This document shows, piece after piece, positions 44,309 to 53,444 of a DNA stretch of 64,000 bases (positions are counted from its first letter, which is position 1; every line of letters begins with the position of its first letter). The position numbers and the translations under genes were made by a program. The DNA is from JBJGXI01 sp045635475 (GTDB lineage: Bacteria > Bacillota > Bacilli > Bacillales > Amphibacillaceae). Location: the NCBI RefSeq assembly GCF_045635475.1, contig NZ_JBJGXI010000002.1:1-64000 (forward strand), read 5' to 3'. Below the pieces are notes generated by a model. The model did not search any database, was not told the origin of the DNA, and worked only from the letters and a program-made list of their open reading frames with translations.

Positions 44309-47300
44309 AGTACAACAGCCTCTCTTTCCACGACAGGTCTTGCACTGAATGTCGTAGAATCAATCACATTTAAAATGGCTTCGGCAGTATCTAGACTCGT
44401 TAAACAGGCAATCCCATGCTCAACAGCTTCGCGTCGGATTCTAAATCCGTCCGAACGTGGTTGTTTTCCAGATGTGATCGTATTAATAACAAACTGTACA
44501 TCACCATCTTCAATAACCGACAATACCGTCGTACCTTCATCACCGATTTTACCGACTTGCTTAACCGGTATACCAAATTCTTGCACGTGTGTAGCTGTAC
44601 CTTCAGTCGCATATAATTGAAAGCCAAGTTGATGAAATCTTTTTGCGATTTCAAGTGTTTCTTGTTTATCTTTATCTGCAACCGTTAGTAGCACAGCACC
44701 TTCTTGTGGTACTTTAAGTCCGGAAGCAACTAACCCTTTATACAGTGCTTTTTCTAATGTGCGATCTCGACCAATTGCTTCGCCAGTTGATTTCATCTCA
44801 GGTCCAAGTATCGTGTCAACACTGCGTAATTTTTCAAAAGAGAATACCGGTACTTTTACAGATACGGTTTCAGGCTCTGGTAGCAAGCCTTCTACATAAC
44901 CCATTGAGCTCAACGATTCTCCAATAATACATCTAGTAGCAATATTAGCCATGGTGACACCGGTAATTTTGCTTAGGAACGGAATCGTTCTACTTGCTCT
45001 TGGGTTTACTTCTAATACATAAACATCGTTTTTGTGAATAACGAATTGGATGTTTATTAAACCTTTTACTTGAAGACGAGACGCAATTTTAAGGGTCGCA
45101 TCAATACAACTTTGTTTTGCTTCTTTGCTAATCCGTTGGGTTGGATAAACGGCAATAGAGTCACCCGAATGGACGCCAGCACGCTCAATGTGCTCCATAA
45201 TTCCTGGAATAATAGTTGTTTCACCGTCACTAATTGCGTCAACTTCTACTTCAATTCCTGTTAAATATTTATCAATCAAGACCGGGTGTTTATGTTTAAT
45301 GTGCGTTGTCTTTTGTAAATAACTGTTTAACTCATCATCACTATAAACGATTTCCATCTGACTGCCACCGATTACGTAGGAAGGACGTACTAACACGGGA
45401 TAGCCAATCTCATTTGCAGCATCCAATGCTTGATCTAATTTACGTACGCTTTTTCCTTTTGGCTGTGGAATGTCTAATTGTCCTAGTAGTTGCTCAAATT
45501 TATCGCGATTCTCTGCTGTATCAATTGCTTCTAGAGACGTACCGAGAATGCTAACACCTCTGCGCTCCAAACCTTCCGCTAGATTGATTGCCGTTTGACC
45601 ACCAAATTGCACAATCACACCGATTGGCTTTTCTAATTCCACAACATGCATAACATCTTCTAGTGTTAAAGGTTCAAAATATAACTTGTCGGATACGCTA
45701 AAATCAGTAGATACCGTTTCTGGGTTACTATTCATTATGATCGCTTCATATCCTGCTTCTTTTAAAGCCAACACCGAATGCACTGTTGCATAGTCAAATT
45801 CAATTCCTTGTCCAATTCGAATTGGACCAGAACCGATAACAATAACCTTTTTGCGGTCAGAAGGTATTGATTCATTTTCTTCCTCATAGGAGCTGTAAAA
45901 ATAAGGTGTTTCTGACTCGAATTCAGCTGCACACGTATCAACCATTTTATAAACAGGACGAATGTTGTGATCCATCCGAAGCTGATACACTTCGTCAATA
46001 TCTTTGTTCCAGAGACGCGCGATATGGCTATCAGAAAAACCAGTTTGCTTTGCCTGCTTTAATATTTCTAGCGATTGATTTTCAATTAAATCTGCTTCTA
46101 AACGAATTATTTTGCTTAGTTTCATTAAGAAAAAACGATCGATTTTTGTAAGCTCGAATATTTCATCTATACTTAACCCACGTCGTAACGCTTCTGCTAG
46201 TACGTAAATGCGTTCATGATCAGGTTTTGCTAATCTTTCCTTTAACTCATCTACCGGTGTATCTACTAAATTTGCTAACCAGTAGTCATCTCCGTGGACA
46301 TCTAACGAGCGGATCCCTTTTAACAATGATTCTTCAAACGTTCTACCGATGGCCATTACTTCACCAGTTGCTTTCATTTGTGTCCCTAATGTAGGATTAC
46401 CGGATGTGAACTTGTCAAACGGAAACCTTGGTAGTTTTGTTACAACATAGTCTAATGCTGGTTCATAACATGCATATGTTTGACCAGTGATAGGATTAAT
46501 GATTTCATCCAATGTCATGCCGACTGCAATTTTAGCTGCGATTTTAGCAATCGGATAACCAGTTGCTTTTGATGCTAGAGCTGATGAACGACTAACCCTT
46601 GGATTTACTTCGATAATGTAATATTGGAAGCTGTCAGGATCTAACGCAAGCTGCACATTACAGCCACCTTCTATTTTTAGTGCACGGATAATTTTCAATG
46701 ATGCATTTCTTAACATTTGGTACTCTCTATCACTTAGTGTTTGTGATGGAGCTGCTACAATCGAATCACCTGTGTGTATGCCGACAGGATCAATATTTTC
46801 CATATTACACACTACAATCGCTTGGTCATTTTTGTCTCTCATAACCTCGTACTCTATTTCTTTAAAGCCAGCAATATTTTTCTCAATTAAACATTGATTA
46901 ACAGGTGACAATGACAAACCACTACGTGTTATTTCGCGAAGCTGTGTCTCGTTATAACACATGCCACCACCAGTACCGCCAAGTGTATAGGCAGGTCTTA
47001 CGATTAATGGAAATCCAATTTCTTCGGAAAATTGACAAGCAGCATCGACCGTCGTTACGATCATACTGTCAGGGACAGGTTCATTTAGCTCGTTCATAAG
47101 CGTACGGAATTTTTCTCTGTCTTCTGCTTGTTGAATAGCGTCGAGCGATGTACCTAATAACTCTGTACCATATTGTTCAAGGATACCAGTTGCTTCTAAT
47201 GCGACTGCTAAGTTTAATCCTGTTTGACCACCTAGCGTTGGTAAAATCGCATCTGGTTGTTCCTTGCGAATTATTTTACTTAAAAATTCCACATTTAATG

Positions 47301-47502
47301 GCTCCATGTAGACCGTATCCGCTACGGTATTATCAGTCATAATCGTAGCAGGGTTAGAGTTAGCAAGGATTACCGTATAACCTTCTTCTTTTAATGATTG
47401 GCAAGCTTGTGTACCAGAATAGTCAAACTCTGCCGCTTGGCCGATTACAATTGGGCCGGAACCGATCACGAGTATTTTGTTTATATCTTTACGCTTTGGC
47501 AT
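44305..47502 (-). CDS. carB: Carbamoyl-phosphate synthase large subunit
   Basis: Makes carbamoyl phosphate from ammonia supplied by CarA, bicarbonate and two ATP. The 1065-aa protein has two homologous halves: GSGPIVIGQAAEFDYSGTQAC (about 12) and GSGPIRIGQGIEFDYATVH (about 560) start the two ATP-grasp units. The C-terminal MGS-like allosteric domain (about 930-1065) binds UMP/PRPP-type effectors in homologues. Its start overlaps the carA end by 22 bases. It is the pyrimidine-specific copy by context. Confidence 0.98.
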   Translation of the reverse strand: MPKRKDINKILVIGSGPIVIGQAAEFDYSGTQACQSLKEEGYTVILANSNPATIMTDNTVADTVYMEPLNVEFLSKIIRKEQPDAILPTLGGQTGLNLAVALEATGILEQYGTELLGTSLDAIQQAEDREKFRTLMNELNEPVPDSMIVTTVDAACQFSEEIGFPLIVRPAYTLGGTGGGMCYNETQLREITRSGLSLSPVNQCLIEKNIAGFKEIEYEVMRDKNDQAIVVCNMENIDPVGIHTGDSIVAAPSQTLSDREYQMLRNASLKIIRALKIEGGCNVQLALDPDSFQYYIIEVNPRVSRSSALASKATGYPIAKIAAKIAVGMTLDEIINPITGQTYACYEPALDYVVTKLPRFPFDKFTSGNPTLGTQMKATGEVMAIGRTFEESLLKGIRSLDVHGDDYWLANLVDTPVDELKERLAKPDHERIYVLAEALRRGLSIDEIFELTKIDRFFLMKLSKIIRLEADLIENQSLEILKQAKQTGFSDSHIARLWNKDIDEVYQLRMDHNIRPVYKMVDTCAAEFESETPYFYSSYEEENESIPSDRKKVIVIGSGPIRIGQGIEFDYATVHSVLALKEAGYEAIIMNSNPETVSTDFSVSDKLYFEPLTLEDVMHVVELEKPIGVIVQFGGQTAINLAEGLERRGVSILGTSLEAIDTAENRDKFEQLLGQLDIPQPKGKSVRKLDQALDAANEIGYPVLVRPSYVIGGSQMEIVYSDDELNSYLQKTTHIKHKHPVLIDKYLTGIEVEVDAISDGETTIIPGIMEHIERAGVHSGDSIAVYPTQRISKEAKQSCIDATLKIASRLQVKGLINIQFVIHKNDVYVLEVNPRASRTIPFLSKITGVTMANIATRCIIGESLSSMGYVEGLLPEPETVSVKVPVFSFEKLRSVDTILGPEMKSTGEAIGRDRTLEKALYKGLVASGLKVPQEGAVLLTVADKDKQETLEIAKRFHQLGFQLYATEGTATHVQEFGIPVKQVGKIGDEGTTVLSVIEDGDVQFVINTITSGKQPRSDGFRIRREAVEHGIACLTSLDTAEAILNVIDSTTFSARPVVEREAVVL

Positions 47503-48596
47503 GAGGCATCCTCCTTGATGGTAGACTTAGAAAAAGCAATTTTACTTAAAAATTGGTCGAATAGTTGATTCGTATCTTCTGGTCCTGGTGAGCTTTCGGG
47601 ATGATACTGTACAGAAAATGCTGGATAGGTTTTATGTTCAATGCCTTCAACTGTGCCGTCGTTTAAGGCGATTTGTGTCAATTTTAGGTCTGTCTGTTCT
47701 AATGATGCTAGCTTTACAGCATAGCCGTGGTTTTGTGACGTCATGTATGTTTTATTTAAAATTAAATCTTTCACCGGGTGATTGGAACCGCGATGTCCGA
47801 ATTTCATCTTTTCTGTATCTGCACCACTTGCTAATGCTAGCAATTGATGCCCTAAACAAATACCGAATATTGGTACATGCGCCATGATTTCTCTGATCAT
47901 TTCGATCGTTTCTGGCACATGCTTTGGATCCCCAGGTCCGTTTGTTAGCATAATACCATCTGGTTTTAAGCGTAATATTTTGTCAGCAGAATAGTGATAA
48001 GGCACGACGGTAACATGACAATGTCGCTTCGTTAATTCACGTAAAATGCCGTGCTTCATTCCTAAATCTACTAAAACGATTCGGTAGCCTCTACCAGGAA
48101 CAACATAAGGTTTTACAGTGGAAACACGGTCAACTTGATCGATTATCACTGGTGTTTCCTCTAGTAATCTTCTATTTTCACTTTCATCACTTTCAACAGC
48201 AGTTATTATCCCTCTCATCGTGCCATGTTTACGGATAATTTTTGTCAGCCTTCTCGTGTCGATTCCAGCAATTCCAGGAATGTTGTTAGCTGACAAATAG
48301 GAATCAAGACTTTCTTCACTGCGATAATTAGACGGATAGTCACATACCTCTTTTACGATTAAACCGTGAATGGATGGGTTTATTGTTTCAAAATCATCTC
48401 GGTTCACGCCATAGTTACCGATTAATGGATACGTCATAGTAACGATTTGCCCGCAATAAGACGGGTCAGATAGGATCTCCTGGTAACCTGTCATTCCTGT
48501 GTTAAATACTACCTCTCCCACGCTAGCTTCTTTGCTTCCAAATGCTTCACCTGTAAATGTAGTGCCATCTTCAAGCACGAGTTGTCGTTTTTCCAT
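47481..48596 (-). CDS. carA: Carbamoyl-phosphate synthase small (glutaminase) subunit
   Basis: Hydrolyses glutamine and channels ammonia to CarB. The 371-aa protein has the N-terminal CPSase domain (GTTFTGEAFGS, NTGMTGYQEILSDPSY) and a class I amidotransferase domain with FGICLGHQLLALASG (catalytic Cys) and QYHPESSPGPEDT (His/Glu). The ATG at 48596 has GGAGG 9 bases ahead; the TTG six codons upstream overlaps that site. It overlaps the pyrC end by 26 bases. Confidence 0.97.
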   Translation of the reverse strand: MEKRQLVLEDGTTFTGEAFGSKEASVGEVVFNTGMTGYQEILSDPSYCGQIVTMTYPLIGNYGVNRDDFETINPSIHGLIVKEVCDYPSNYRSEESLDSYLSANNIPGIAGIDTRRLTKIIRKHGTMRGIITAVESDESENRRLLEETPVIIDQVDRVSTVKPYVVPGRGYRIVLVDLGMKHGILRELTKRHCHVTVVPYHYSADKILRLKPDGIMLTNGPGDPKHVPETIEMIREIMAHVPIFGICLGHQLLALASGADTEKMKFGHRGSNHPVKDLILNKTYMTSQNHGYAVKLASLEQTDLKLTQIALNDGTVEGIEHKTYPAFSVQYHPESSPGPEDTNQLFDQFLSKIAFSKSTIKEDASCQSVKI

Positions 48597-49878
48597 ATGC
48601 TGTTGCCTCCTCAAAGACGATTTGTCCTGCTACGATTGTCATTACTGGTCGGCCAGTTACTTCCCAACCATGAAACGGTGTATTTTTTCCTTTTGAAAGA
48701 AACGTTTGTTTGTCAATTTGATACGTTTCATCTAAATTAAGTAACGTTAAATCTGCTGCTGCCCCCTGCTTAATTTCGCCGTATGGCAGATTAAAGACTT
48801 TTGCTGGTTTAATAGTTAACCAGTCAATCAACTGTGTTAATGTGATTTTTCCTGTCTCAACAAGATGCGTATTTAATAATCCAAAGGCGGTTTCTAGCCC
48901 TACAATTCCAAACGGCGCAAGTAATAATCCTTGTTGCTTTTCATCTTCGGTATGTGGTGCATGGTCGGTTGCGATAAAATCAATGGTTCCGTCTAACAAG
49001 CCGTCCAATAATGCTTGTTGATCTTCTTTCGCACGCAACGGTGGGTTCATTTTATAATTACCGTCTTCTGAAACAACCGCTTCTTCATTTAGCAATAAGT
49101 GGTGTGGTGTTACTTCTGCAGTAACATAAATTCCCGCTCGCTTTGCATCTCGTATCACACGAACTGATTCTTTCGTACTTACGTGACAAACATGATAGTG
49201 ACAGCCAGTTGCTTCTGCTAACAGTACGTCTCTAGCAATTTGCACGGATTCACAAATCGATGGAATTCCTGGTACAGCTAGCTTTTGACTAGATTCTCCT
49301 TCATGAATAACACCTTTATGAATTAATGTATTTTCTTCACAATGCGCAACGATTGTTGTATTAAGTGATGCTGCCAGTTGCATGGCACGAAGCATTTGGT
49401 CCGCAGACTGAACGCCAACACCATCATCGGTAAATGCAAAGGCACCCATTTCTTTTAAAACTTTCATGTCCGTGAGTGTGTCCCCTAGCTGACGTTCCGT
49501 TATCGAAGCATAAGGTAATACGCGCACATGCGCTGTTTCCTTAATTTTGTTAAGTACTTTGGATAAGTTTTCTATGTTATCAGGGACCGGTCTTGTATTG
49601 GGCATCGAACAGATGGTTGTATAGCCACCTCGTGCTGCCGATTTTGTACCAGTTTCAATCGTTTCCTTTGCTTCTCCACCTGGTTCTCTTAAATGCACAT
49701 GAACATCTACAAACCCTGGTGATAGTAGATTACCCTTGCAATCTATGATTTTAGCACCTTCTGTATCTATTGTTGCTGTTTCACTCACTTGCTCAATGAT
49801 TCCGTCTTTTATGGAAATATCACATAAAATCGACTTGTTATCTGCTAGCAACTTCGCGTTCGTTAAAACTGTTCGCAT
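48571..49878 (-). CDS. pyrC: Dihydroorotase
   Basis: Zinc enzyme closing carbamoyl-aspartate to dihydroorotate. The 435-aa class I protein has the metal ligands in GFVDVHVHLREPG (about 56-68), HCEENTLI, YHVCHVSTKES and the catalytic Asp in DFIATDHAPHTEDEK. GGAGGG precedes the ATG. It overlaps pyrB by 41 bases. Confidence 0.97.
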   Translation of the reverse strand: MRTVLTNAKLLADNKSILCDISIKDGIIEQVSETATIDTEGAKIIDCKGNLLSPGFVDVHVHLREPGGEAKETIETGTKSAARGGYTTICSMPNTRPVPDNIENLSKVLNKIKETAHVRVLPYASITERQLGDTLTDMKVLKEMGAFAFTDDGVGVQSADQMLRAMQLAASLNTTIVAHCEENTLIHKGVIHEGESSQKLAVPGIPSICESVQIARDVLLAEATGCHYHVCHVSTKESVRVIRDAKRAGIYVTAEVTPHHLLLNEEAVVSEDGNYKMNPPLRAKEDQQALLDGLLDGTIDFIATDHAPHTEDEKQQGLLLAPFGIVGLETAFGLLNTHLVETGKITLTQLIDWLTIKPAKVFNLPYGEIKQGAAADLTLLNLDETYQIDKQTFLSKGKNTPFHGWEVTGRPVMTIVAGQIVFEEATAYGKTTTRA

Positions 49879-50767
49879 TCATAATCCCTCCGTCTTCTAA
49901 TAAGCGCTTTATGATCGCCATTCTTACTGACACACCATTTGACATTTGTTTAAAAATTCGAGATCTATTACATTCAACAAGCCTATCATCTATTTCTACG
50001 CCTCGATTAACCGGTGCAGGATGCATAATAATCGCTCCAGGCTTCATATTTTTCTCTCGTGCTTGTGTCAATCCGTATTGTTCTAGGTAGGTTTGGTTGG
50101 TTAATTGTTCGTTGCCTGTGTGTCGTTCATGTTGAATTCTAAGTAGCATCACCACGTCACTTGTTTCGACTGCATCATCAATACTTACATATGGGTATTC
50201 CAATGTATCATCCTGCCAGTCTGGTTTCGATGATAATACGACTTCTGCTCCTAATGTACGAAGCGCGTAGGCATTCGACCTTGCGACACGGCTATGCTTG
50301 ATATCTCCTACAATCGCTACCTTTACCCCTTTGAACTTACCGAACTCTTGGTAAATTGTAAGTAAGTCAAGTAATGATTGAGTTGGATGCTCACCAGTCC
50401 CATCTCCTGCATTGATTACAGGAATCGATAGTTTCTCAGCTAACTGTGTACATATGTTTGTTTCCGGATGTCTGATAACGATCAGAGAGGCGCCTATGGA
50501 TTCAAATGTTTTTGCAGTGTCGTATACACTTTCACCCTTGGTAATGCTTGATGATTCACTAGCAAAATCTAACACATCCATGCCAAGTCTACGTTCAGCA
50601 ACAGTAAAGCTCATTTTCGTTCGTGTACTAGGCTCAAAAAATAAGTTTGCAACGAACAATTGCTCACTAAACGGTTGTAATCCTTGACTACTAATCTCGT
50701 CTGCAAGTTTAATTAACTGCAATAACTCATGCTCTGACAAGTTTTTCATTGACACAAAATGCTTCAT
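49838..50767 (-). CDS. pyrB: Aspartate carbamoyltransferase catalytic subunit
   Basis: Transfers carbamoyl to aspartate. The 309-aa protein has the carbamoyl-phosphate site FFEPSTRTKMSF (about 48-59), HPTQSLLDLLT (about 127), and MHPAPVNRGVEI for aspartate binding. No regulatory pyrI chain is present, as usual in Bacilli. A strong GGGAGGAACTAG site precedes the ATG. The gap to pyrP is only 67 bp and has no PyrR site. Confidence 0.97.
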   Translation of the reverse strand: MKHFVSMKNLSEHELLQLIKLADEISSQGLQPFSEQLFVANLFFEPSTRTKMSFTVAERRLGMDVLDFASESSSITKGESVYDTAKTFESIGASLIVIRHPETNICTQLAEKLSIPVINAGDGTGEHPTQSLLDLLTIYQEFGKFKGVKVAIVGDIKHSRVARSNAYALRTLGAEVVLSSKPDWQDDTLEYPYVSIDDAVETSDVVMLLRIQHERHTGNEQLTNQTYLEQYGLTQAREKNMKPGAIIMHPAPVNRGVEIDDRLVECNRSRIFKQMSNGVSVRMAIIKRLLEDGGIMNANSFNEREVASR

Positions 50768-50775
50768 GCTAGTTC

Positions 50776-50828
50776 CTCCCTAGATAAAGGACTGCTCGCG
50801 CCATCAATGGTCTTGAACAGTCCTCTTG
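50776..50828 (-). terminator. Weak hairpin between pyrP and pyrB
   Basis: Minus-strand AGGACTGTTC (after the pyrP stop) pairs with GAGCAGTCCT and is followed by TTATC. No PyrR-binding loop or competing antiterminator is visible, so this may only reduce read-through or protect the mRNA end. Confidence 0.45.
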
Positions 50829-50834
50829 TTTTTA

Positions 50835-52214
50835 CTAAGCTTCTGTATTATTTATTTCTTCATCCGTTTCAAACATATTTCCATTACCAAATCCTGATTC
50901 TTTTCCTGGCAAGATTAAATTTAAGACAATTCCGATTATAGTAGCTAAAGCCATACCAGCGATTTCAATATTTACGTCACCAATATCAAATTTAATCATT
51001 GCCCCACCAATTCCAATAACTAAGATCACAGAGGACACCATTAAGTTACGTTTATCCCCAAGGTCCACTTGATTATCAATTAACATTCTTAATCCACTAG
51101 AAGCGATAATACCGAATAATAAAATCGATACGCCACCCATAACAGCAGGTGGAATCGAAGCAATAAGTTCGGTAATGATTCCGATAAATCCGAACAAGAT
51201 TGCGAACACTGCAGCCCCACCTATAACGAAGACACTAAACACACGCGTAATCGCTAGTACACCAATGTTTTCACCATACGTTGTATTCGGTGGTCCACCT
51301 AACACAGAGGCAATGATCGTAGCGACACCATCGCCAAGAATCGAGCGATGTAAGCCAGGATTTTTAATAAAGTTACGACCTGCTACTTTCGATAAAACCA
51401 TTTGGTCACCAATATGCTCAGCAATTGTTACGATTGCCACAGGCATCATAATCGCAGCAATATTCCAGCTTAGCACGTCAAATGGGGAGTAATGTACAAA
51501 CGGGATAACAAAGTCTGGAACTATGAAGATCGCCCCGAAAAACTCACCAACTGAACCGGCGCTTACAATTTGATTCCAAGCTGCACTAACACCTGATGTA
51601 TCTACAATTCCCGCAAACAGACTAATAATATATCCACCGACAATACCGATTAGTATTGGAATAAGTCCAAAAAATCCTTTAAAGAACAGTGATCCTATCA
51701 ATGTGATTGCCAATGTTAGTAAAGCAACCGTAAAGTGTTTCCCACTATAAGCTCCATCATAATTCATCGCCATATCAACTGCTGTTGGTGCAAGCCCTAA
51801 ACCAATCACAATAATGACTGGCCCAACTACAACAGGAGGTAATATTTTCATTAACCAGTTCAGGCCAAATGCAGCAATAAGTAGTGCGAGTACACCATAT
51901 ACTAAGCCTGCAAGAAAACTACCTACCATTGCTCCAGGAATACCACTTTCCTGACTGAGCATCGCCATTTGCACTGGATAAATAAAAGCAAAGCTTGAAC
52001 CGAGATATGCAGGGATTTTTCCTCTCGTTATCAAAAGATAAGCCAATGTACCTGCACCACTTGATACGAGTGCCACCGCTGGAGGTAAATCTGTTAAAGC
52101 AGGTACCAAAATCGTTGCGCCAAACATTGCGAATAAGTGCTGAATACTAAAAATAATCCATTTAGAAAGTTTAGGTACTTCATTTACGTCCATTACCATA
52201 TTTTTTGCTGCCAT
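50835..52214 (-). CDS. pyrP: Uracil permease PyrP/UraA family
   Basis: Nucleobase:cation symporter of the NCS2 family that imports uracil. The 459-aa membrane protein has about 12-14 hydrophobic segments, the family segments STFAFIYPVQMA-like (GSSFAFIYPVQMAML, about 71-85) and GGPPNTTYGENIGVLAITRV (about 305-324), and a charged cytosolic C-tail. GGAGGAAACACTT precedes the ATG. Its leader contains a PyrR attenuator and repeat A6. Confidence 0.95.
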   Translation of the reverse strand: MAAKNMVMDVNEVPKLSKWIIFSIQHLFAMFGATILVPALTDLPPAVALVSSGAGTLAYLLITRGKIPAYLGSSFAFIYPVQMAMLSQESGIPGAMVGSFLAGLVYGVLALLIAAFGLNWLMKILPPVVVGPVIIVIGLGLAPTAVDMAMNYDGAYSGKHFTVALLTLAITLIGSLFFKGFFGLIPILIGIVGGYIISLFAGIVDTSGVSAAWNQIVSAGSVGEFFGAIFIVPDFVIPFVHYSPFDVLSWNIAAIMMPVAIVTIAEHIGDQMVLSKVAGRNFIKNPGLHRSILGDGVATIIASVLGGPPNTTYGENIGVLAITRVFSVFVIGGAAVFAILFGFIGIITELIASIPPAVMGGVSILLFGIIASSGLRMLIDNQVDLGDKRNLMVSSVILVIGIGGAMIKFDIGDVNIEIAGMALATIIGIVLNLILPGKESGFGNGNMFETDEEINNTEA

Positions 52215-52240
52215 AAGTGTTTCCTCCTAAGTTTCTAATA

Positions 52241-52358
52241 GAAAAGCGCAGGCGCCTTGCTCACCCCCGACAAGCTTAAGACAATCGTCGACGTGGCGGT
52301 CTTTGCCACATAGAGGATTGGCTTAAGACCTCGAGGGGGTAGGTGCCGGAGCTAGACA
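52241..52358 (+). repeat. Family A short structured repeat, unit A6
   Basis: A 118-bp folded unit between the pyrP attenuator terminator and the pyrP start codon. Nested pairings: ACCCCCGA with TCGAGGGGGT (52263-52270 and 52331-52340), CTTAAG (52275-52280) with CTTAAG (52322-52327), CAATC with GATTG (52282-52286, 52316-52320) and GTGGC/GCCAC tip (52293-52297, 52305-52309). It shares edges (GCGCAGGCGCC..GGTGCCGGAGCTAGAC) with the other members. Confidence 0.85.
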
Positions 52359-52389
52359 TCTTCGAATTTTTTATACTTTCCTATCCCAT

Positions 52390-52483
52390 AAAAAATGCCT
52401 CCTTGCATGGCTGCAAAGAGGCATACGTGTTTTTGTTTTGGACACACGTATATCTTAGCAACCTTGCAAGCCTCTCTGGACCT
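52390..52483 (-). promoter_or_regulatory. PyrR-dependent attenuator ahead of pyrP
   Basis: In the pyrR-pyrP gap, the minus-strand RNA has the PyrR-binding loop AGGTCCAGAGAGGCTTGCAA (52462-52483, matching the known TCC-GNGAGG consensus), then a terminator with stem ATGCCTCTTTGCA/TGCAAGGAGGCAT and T6 (52390-52424). UMP-bound PyrR would stabilise the anti-antiterminator and stop transcription before pyrP. Confidence 0.9.
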
Positions 52484-52495
52484 ACTTAAAGGTTG

Positions 52496-53038
52496 TTACT
52501 TTTCATATATACTTACTTGATCTTGTTCGTCCGTTTCGCCTAATTCGACGACAATCATTTCTTCCTGCGAAGTTGGGATGTTCTTCCCAATATAATCTGC
52601 ACGAATAGGTAATTCTCTGTGACCCCGGTCTACTAAAACGGCGAGTTGTATTTGTGAAGGTCTACCTTGATCAACGATTGCATCCATTGCGGCACGAACC
52701 GTTCTACCAGTAAATAAAACATCATCAACAAGAATAATATTTTTACCGGAAATTCTATCGTTAATTCGAGCCTCTTGTAGCTTAGGTTCATTGCTAGAGG
52801 TTGCATGGCTCAAATCATCTCGGTATAACGTTATGTCTAACTCACCTATTGGCACTTCTACACCTTCAATATCGGCAATCTTTTCACGCAAACGCTTCGC
52901 AATTGGAATACCGCGTGTTTTAATGCCGACGAGCATTAACCCATCAACGCCTTTATTTTTTTCCAATATTTCATGTGCAATTCTAGTCAGTGCCCGCTTG
53001 ATTGCAGAAGCGTCAAGCACAGTAGCTTTTTTATTCAT
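52496..53038 (-). CDS. pyrR: Pyr operon attenuation regulator / uracil phosphoribosyltransferase PyrR
   Basis: Binds pyr mRNA leaders when UMP is high and promotes termination; also has weak UPRTase activity. The 180-aa protein has the PRPP-binding NIILVDDVLFTGRTVRAAMDAI (about 92-113) and the PyrR-type LMLVGIKTRGIPIAKRL and PTSQEEMIVVELGE segments. It heads the operon; both PyrR-type attenuators in this window (52390-52483 and 53295-53386) are its targets. Confidence 0.97.
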   Translation of the reverse strand: MNKKATVLDASAIKRALTRIAHEILEKNKGVDGLMLVGIKTRGIPIAKRLREKIADIEGVEVPIGELDITLYRDDLSHATSSNEPKLQEARINDRISGKNIILVDDVLFTGRTVRAAMDAIVDQGRPSQIQLAVLVDRGHRELPIRADYIGKNIPTSQEEMIVVELGETDEQDQVSIYEK

Positions 53039-53059
53039 TTCTACAACTCCTAAACATTA

Positions 53060-53261
53060 GAAAAGCGCAGAGCGCCCGCTTAGAAACGTAGCGACTGGAG
53101 CGAATCGACTAAGATAAAGGAATCATGCCCCCGCATAGGGGGTATGTCGACTTTGGACGACAAGTCCGCTTTTAGTCGACTTTCCATAAAACCTGAATCA
53201 ATGATGACTTATCGTAGGGCGATTCGTGAAGTCGCCTAGTTTCTGGCGCTCGGAGCTAGAC
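53060..53261 (+). repeat. Family A long structured repeat, copy A5
   Basis: About 200 bp, close to A1, A3 and A4 (GAGCGCC..GGCGCTC arms, CCCCCGCATAGGGGG tip). It lies between the terminator of the pyrR attenuator and the pyrR ribosome binding site, and would be part of the read-through pyr mRNA. Confidence 0.9.
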
Positions 53262-53294
53262 ATCTTCGGTAATTTTTTATACATTGTAAACATT

Positions 53295-53386
53295 AAAAAA
53301 TCCTCTTTTTCCGCGTGAGGAAAAAGAGGATTGGACATACGTCTACCATGTAAATGATCCGCAACCTTGTCAGCCTCACGGGACTG
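53295..53386 (-). promoter_or_regulatory. PyrR-dependent attenuator ahead of pyrR
   Basis: The leader RNA has the PyrR-binding loop AGTCCCGTGAGGCTGACAAG (53364-53386). A strong terminator follows (stem AATCCTCTTTTTCC / GGAAAAAGAGGATT, then T4, 53295-53332). Together with the copy ahead of pyrP this gives two regulated attenuators in the operon. Confidence 0.92.
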
Positions 53387-53415
53387 CACTTAAAGGACTA
53401 TTAAATTCTATAACA

Positions 53416-53444
53416 ATTATTCCAAAGTTTACGCTATCTGTCAA
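53416..53444 (-). promoter_or_regulatory. Sigma-A promoter of the pyr operon
   Basis: Perfect TTGACA (53439-53444) and AATAAT (53416-53421) with a 17-bp spacer on the minus strand, about 30-45 bases before the PyrR-binding loop. The -35 box overlaps the rluD stop codon. Confidence 0.85.

Noticed and set aside
53198..53389. 63-codon frame in the pyrR leader
   Set aside because: It spans the PyrR loop, terminator and repeat A5; it is regulatory RNA and the attenuator works without a leader peptide.
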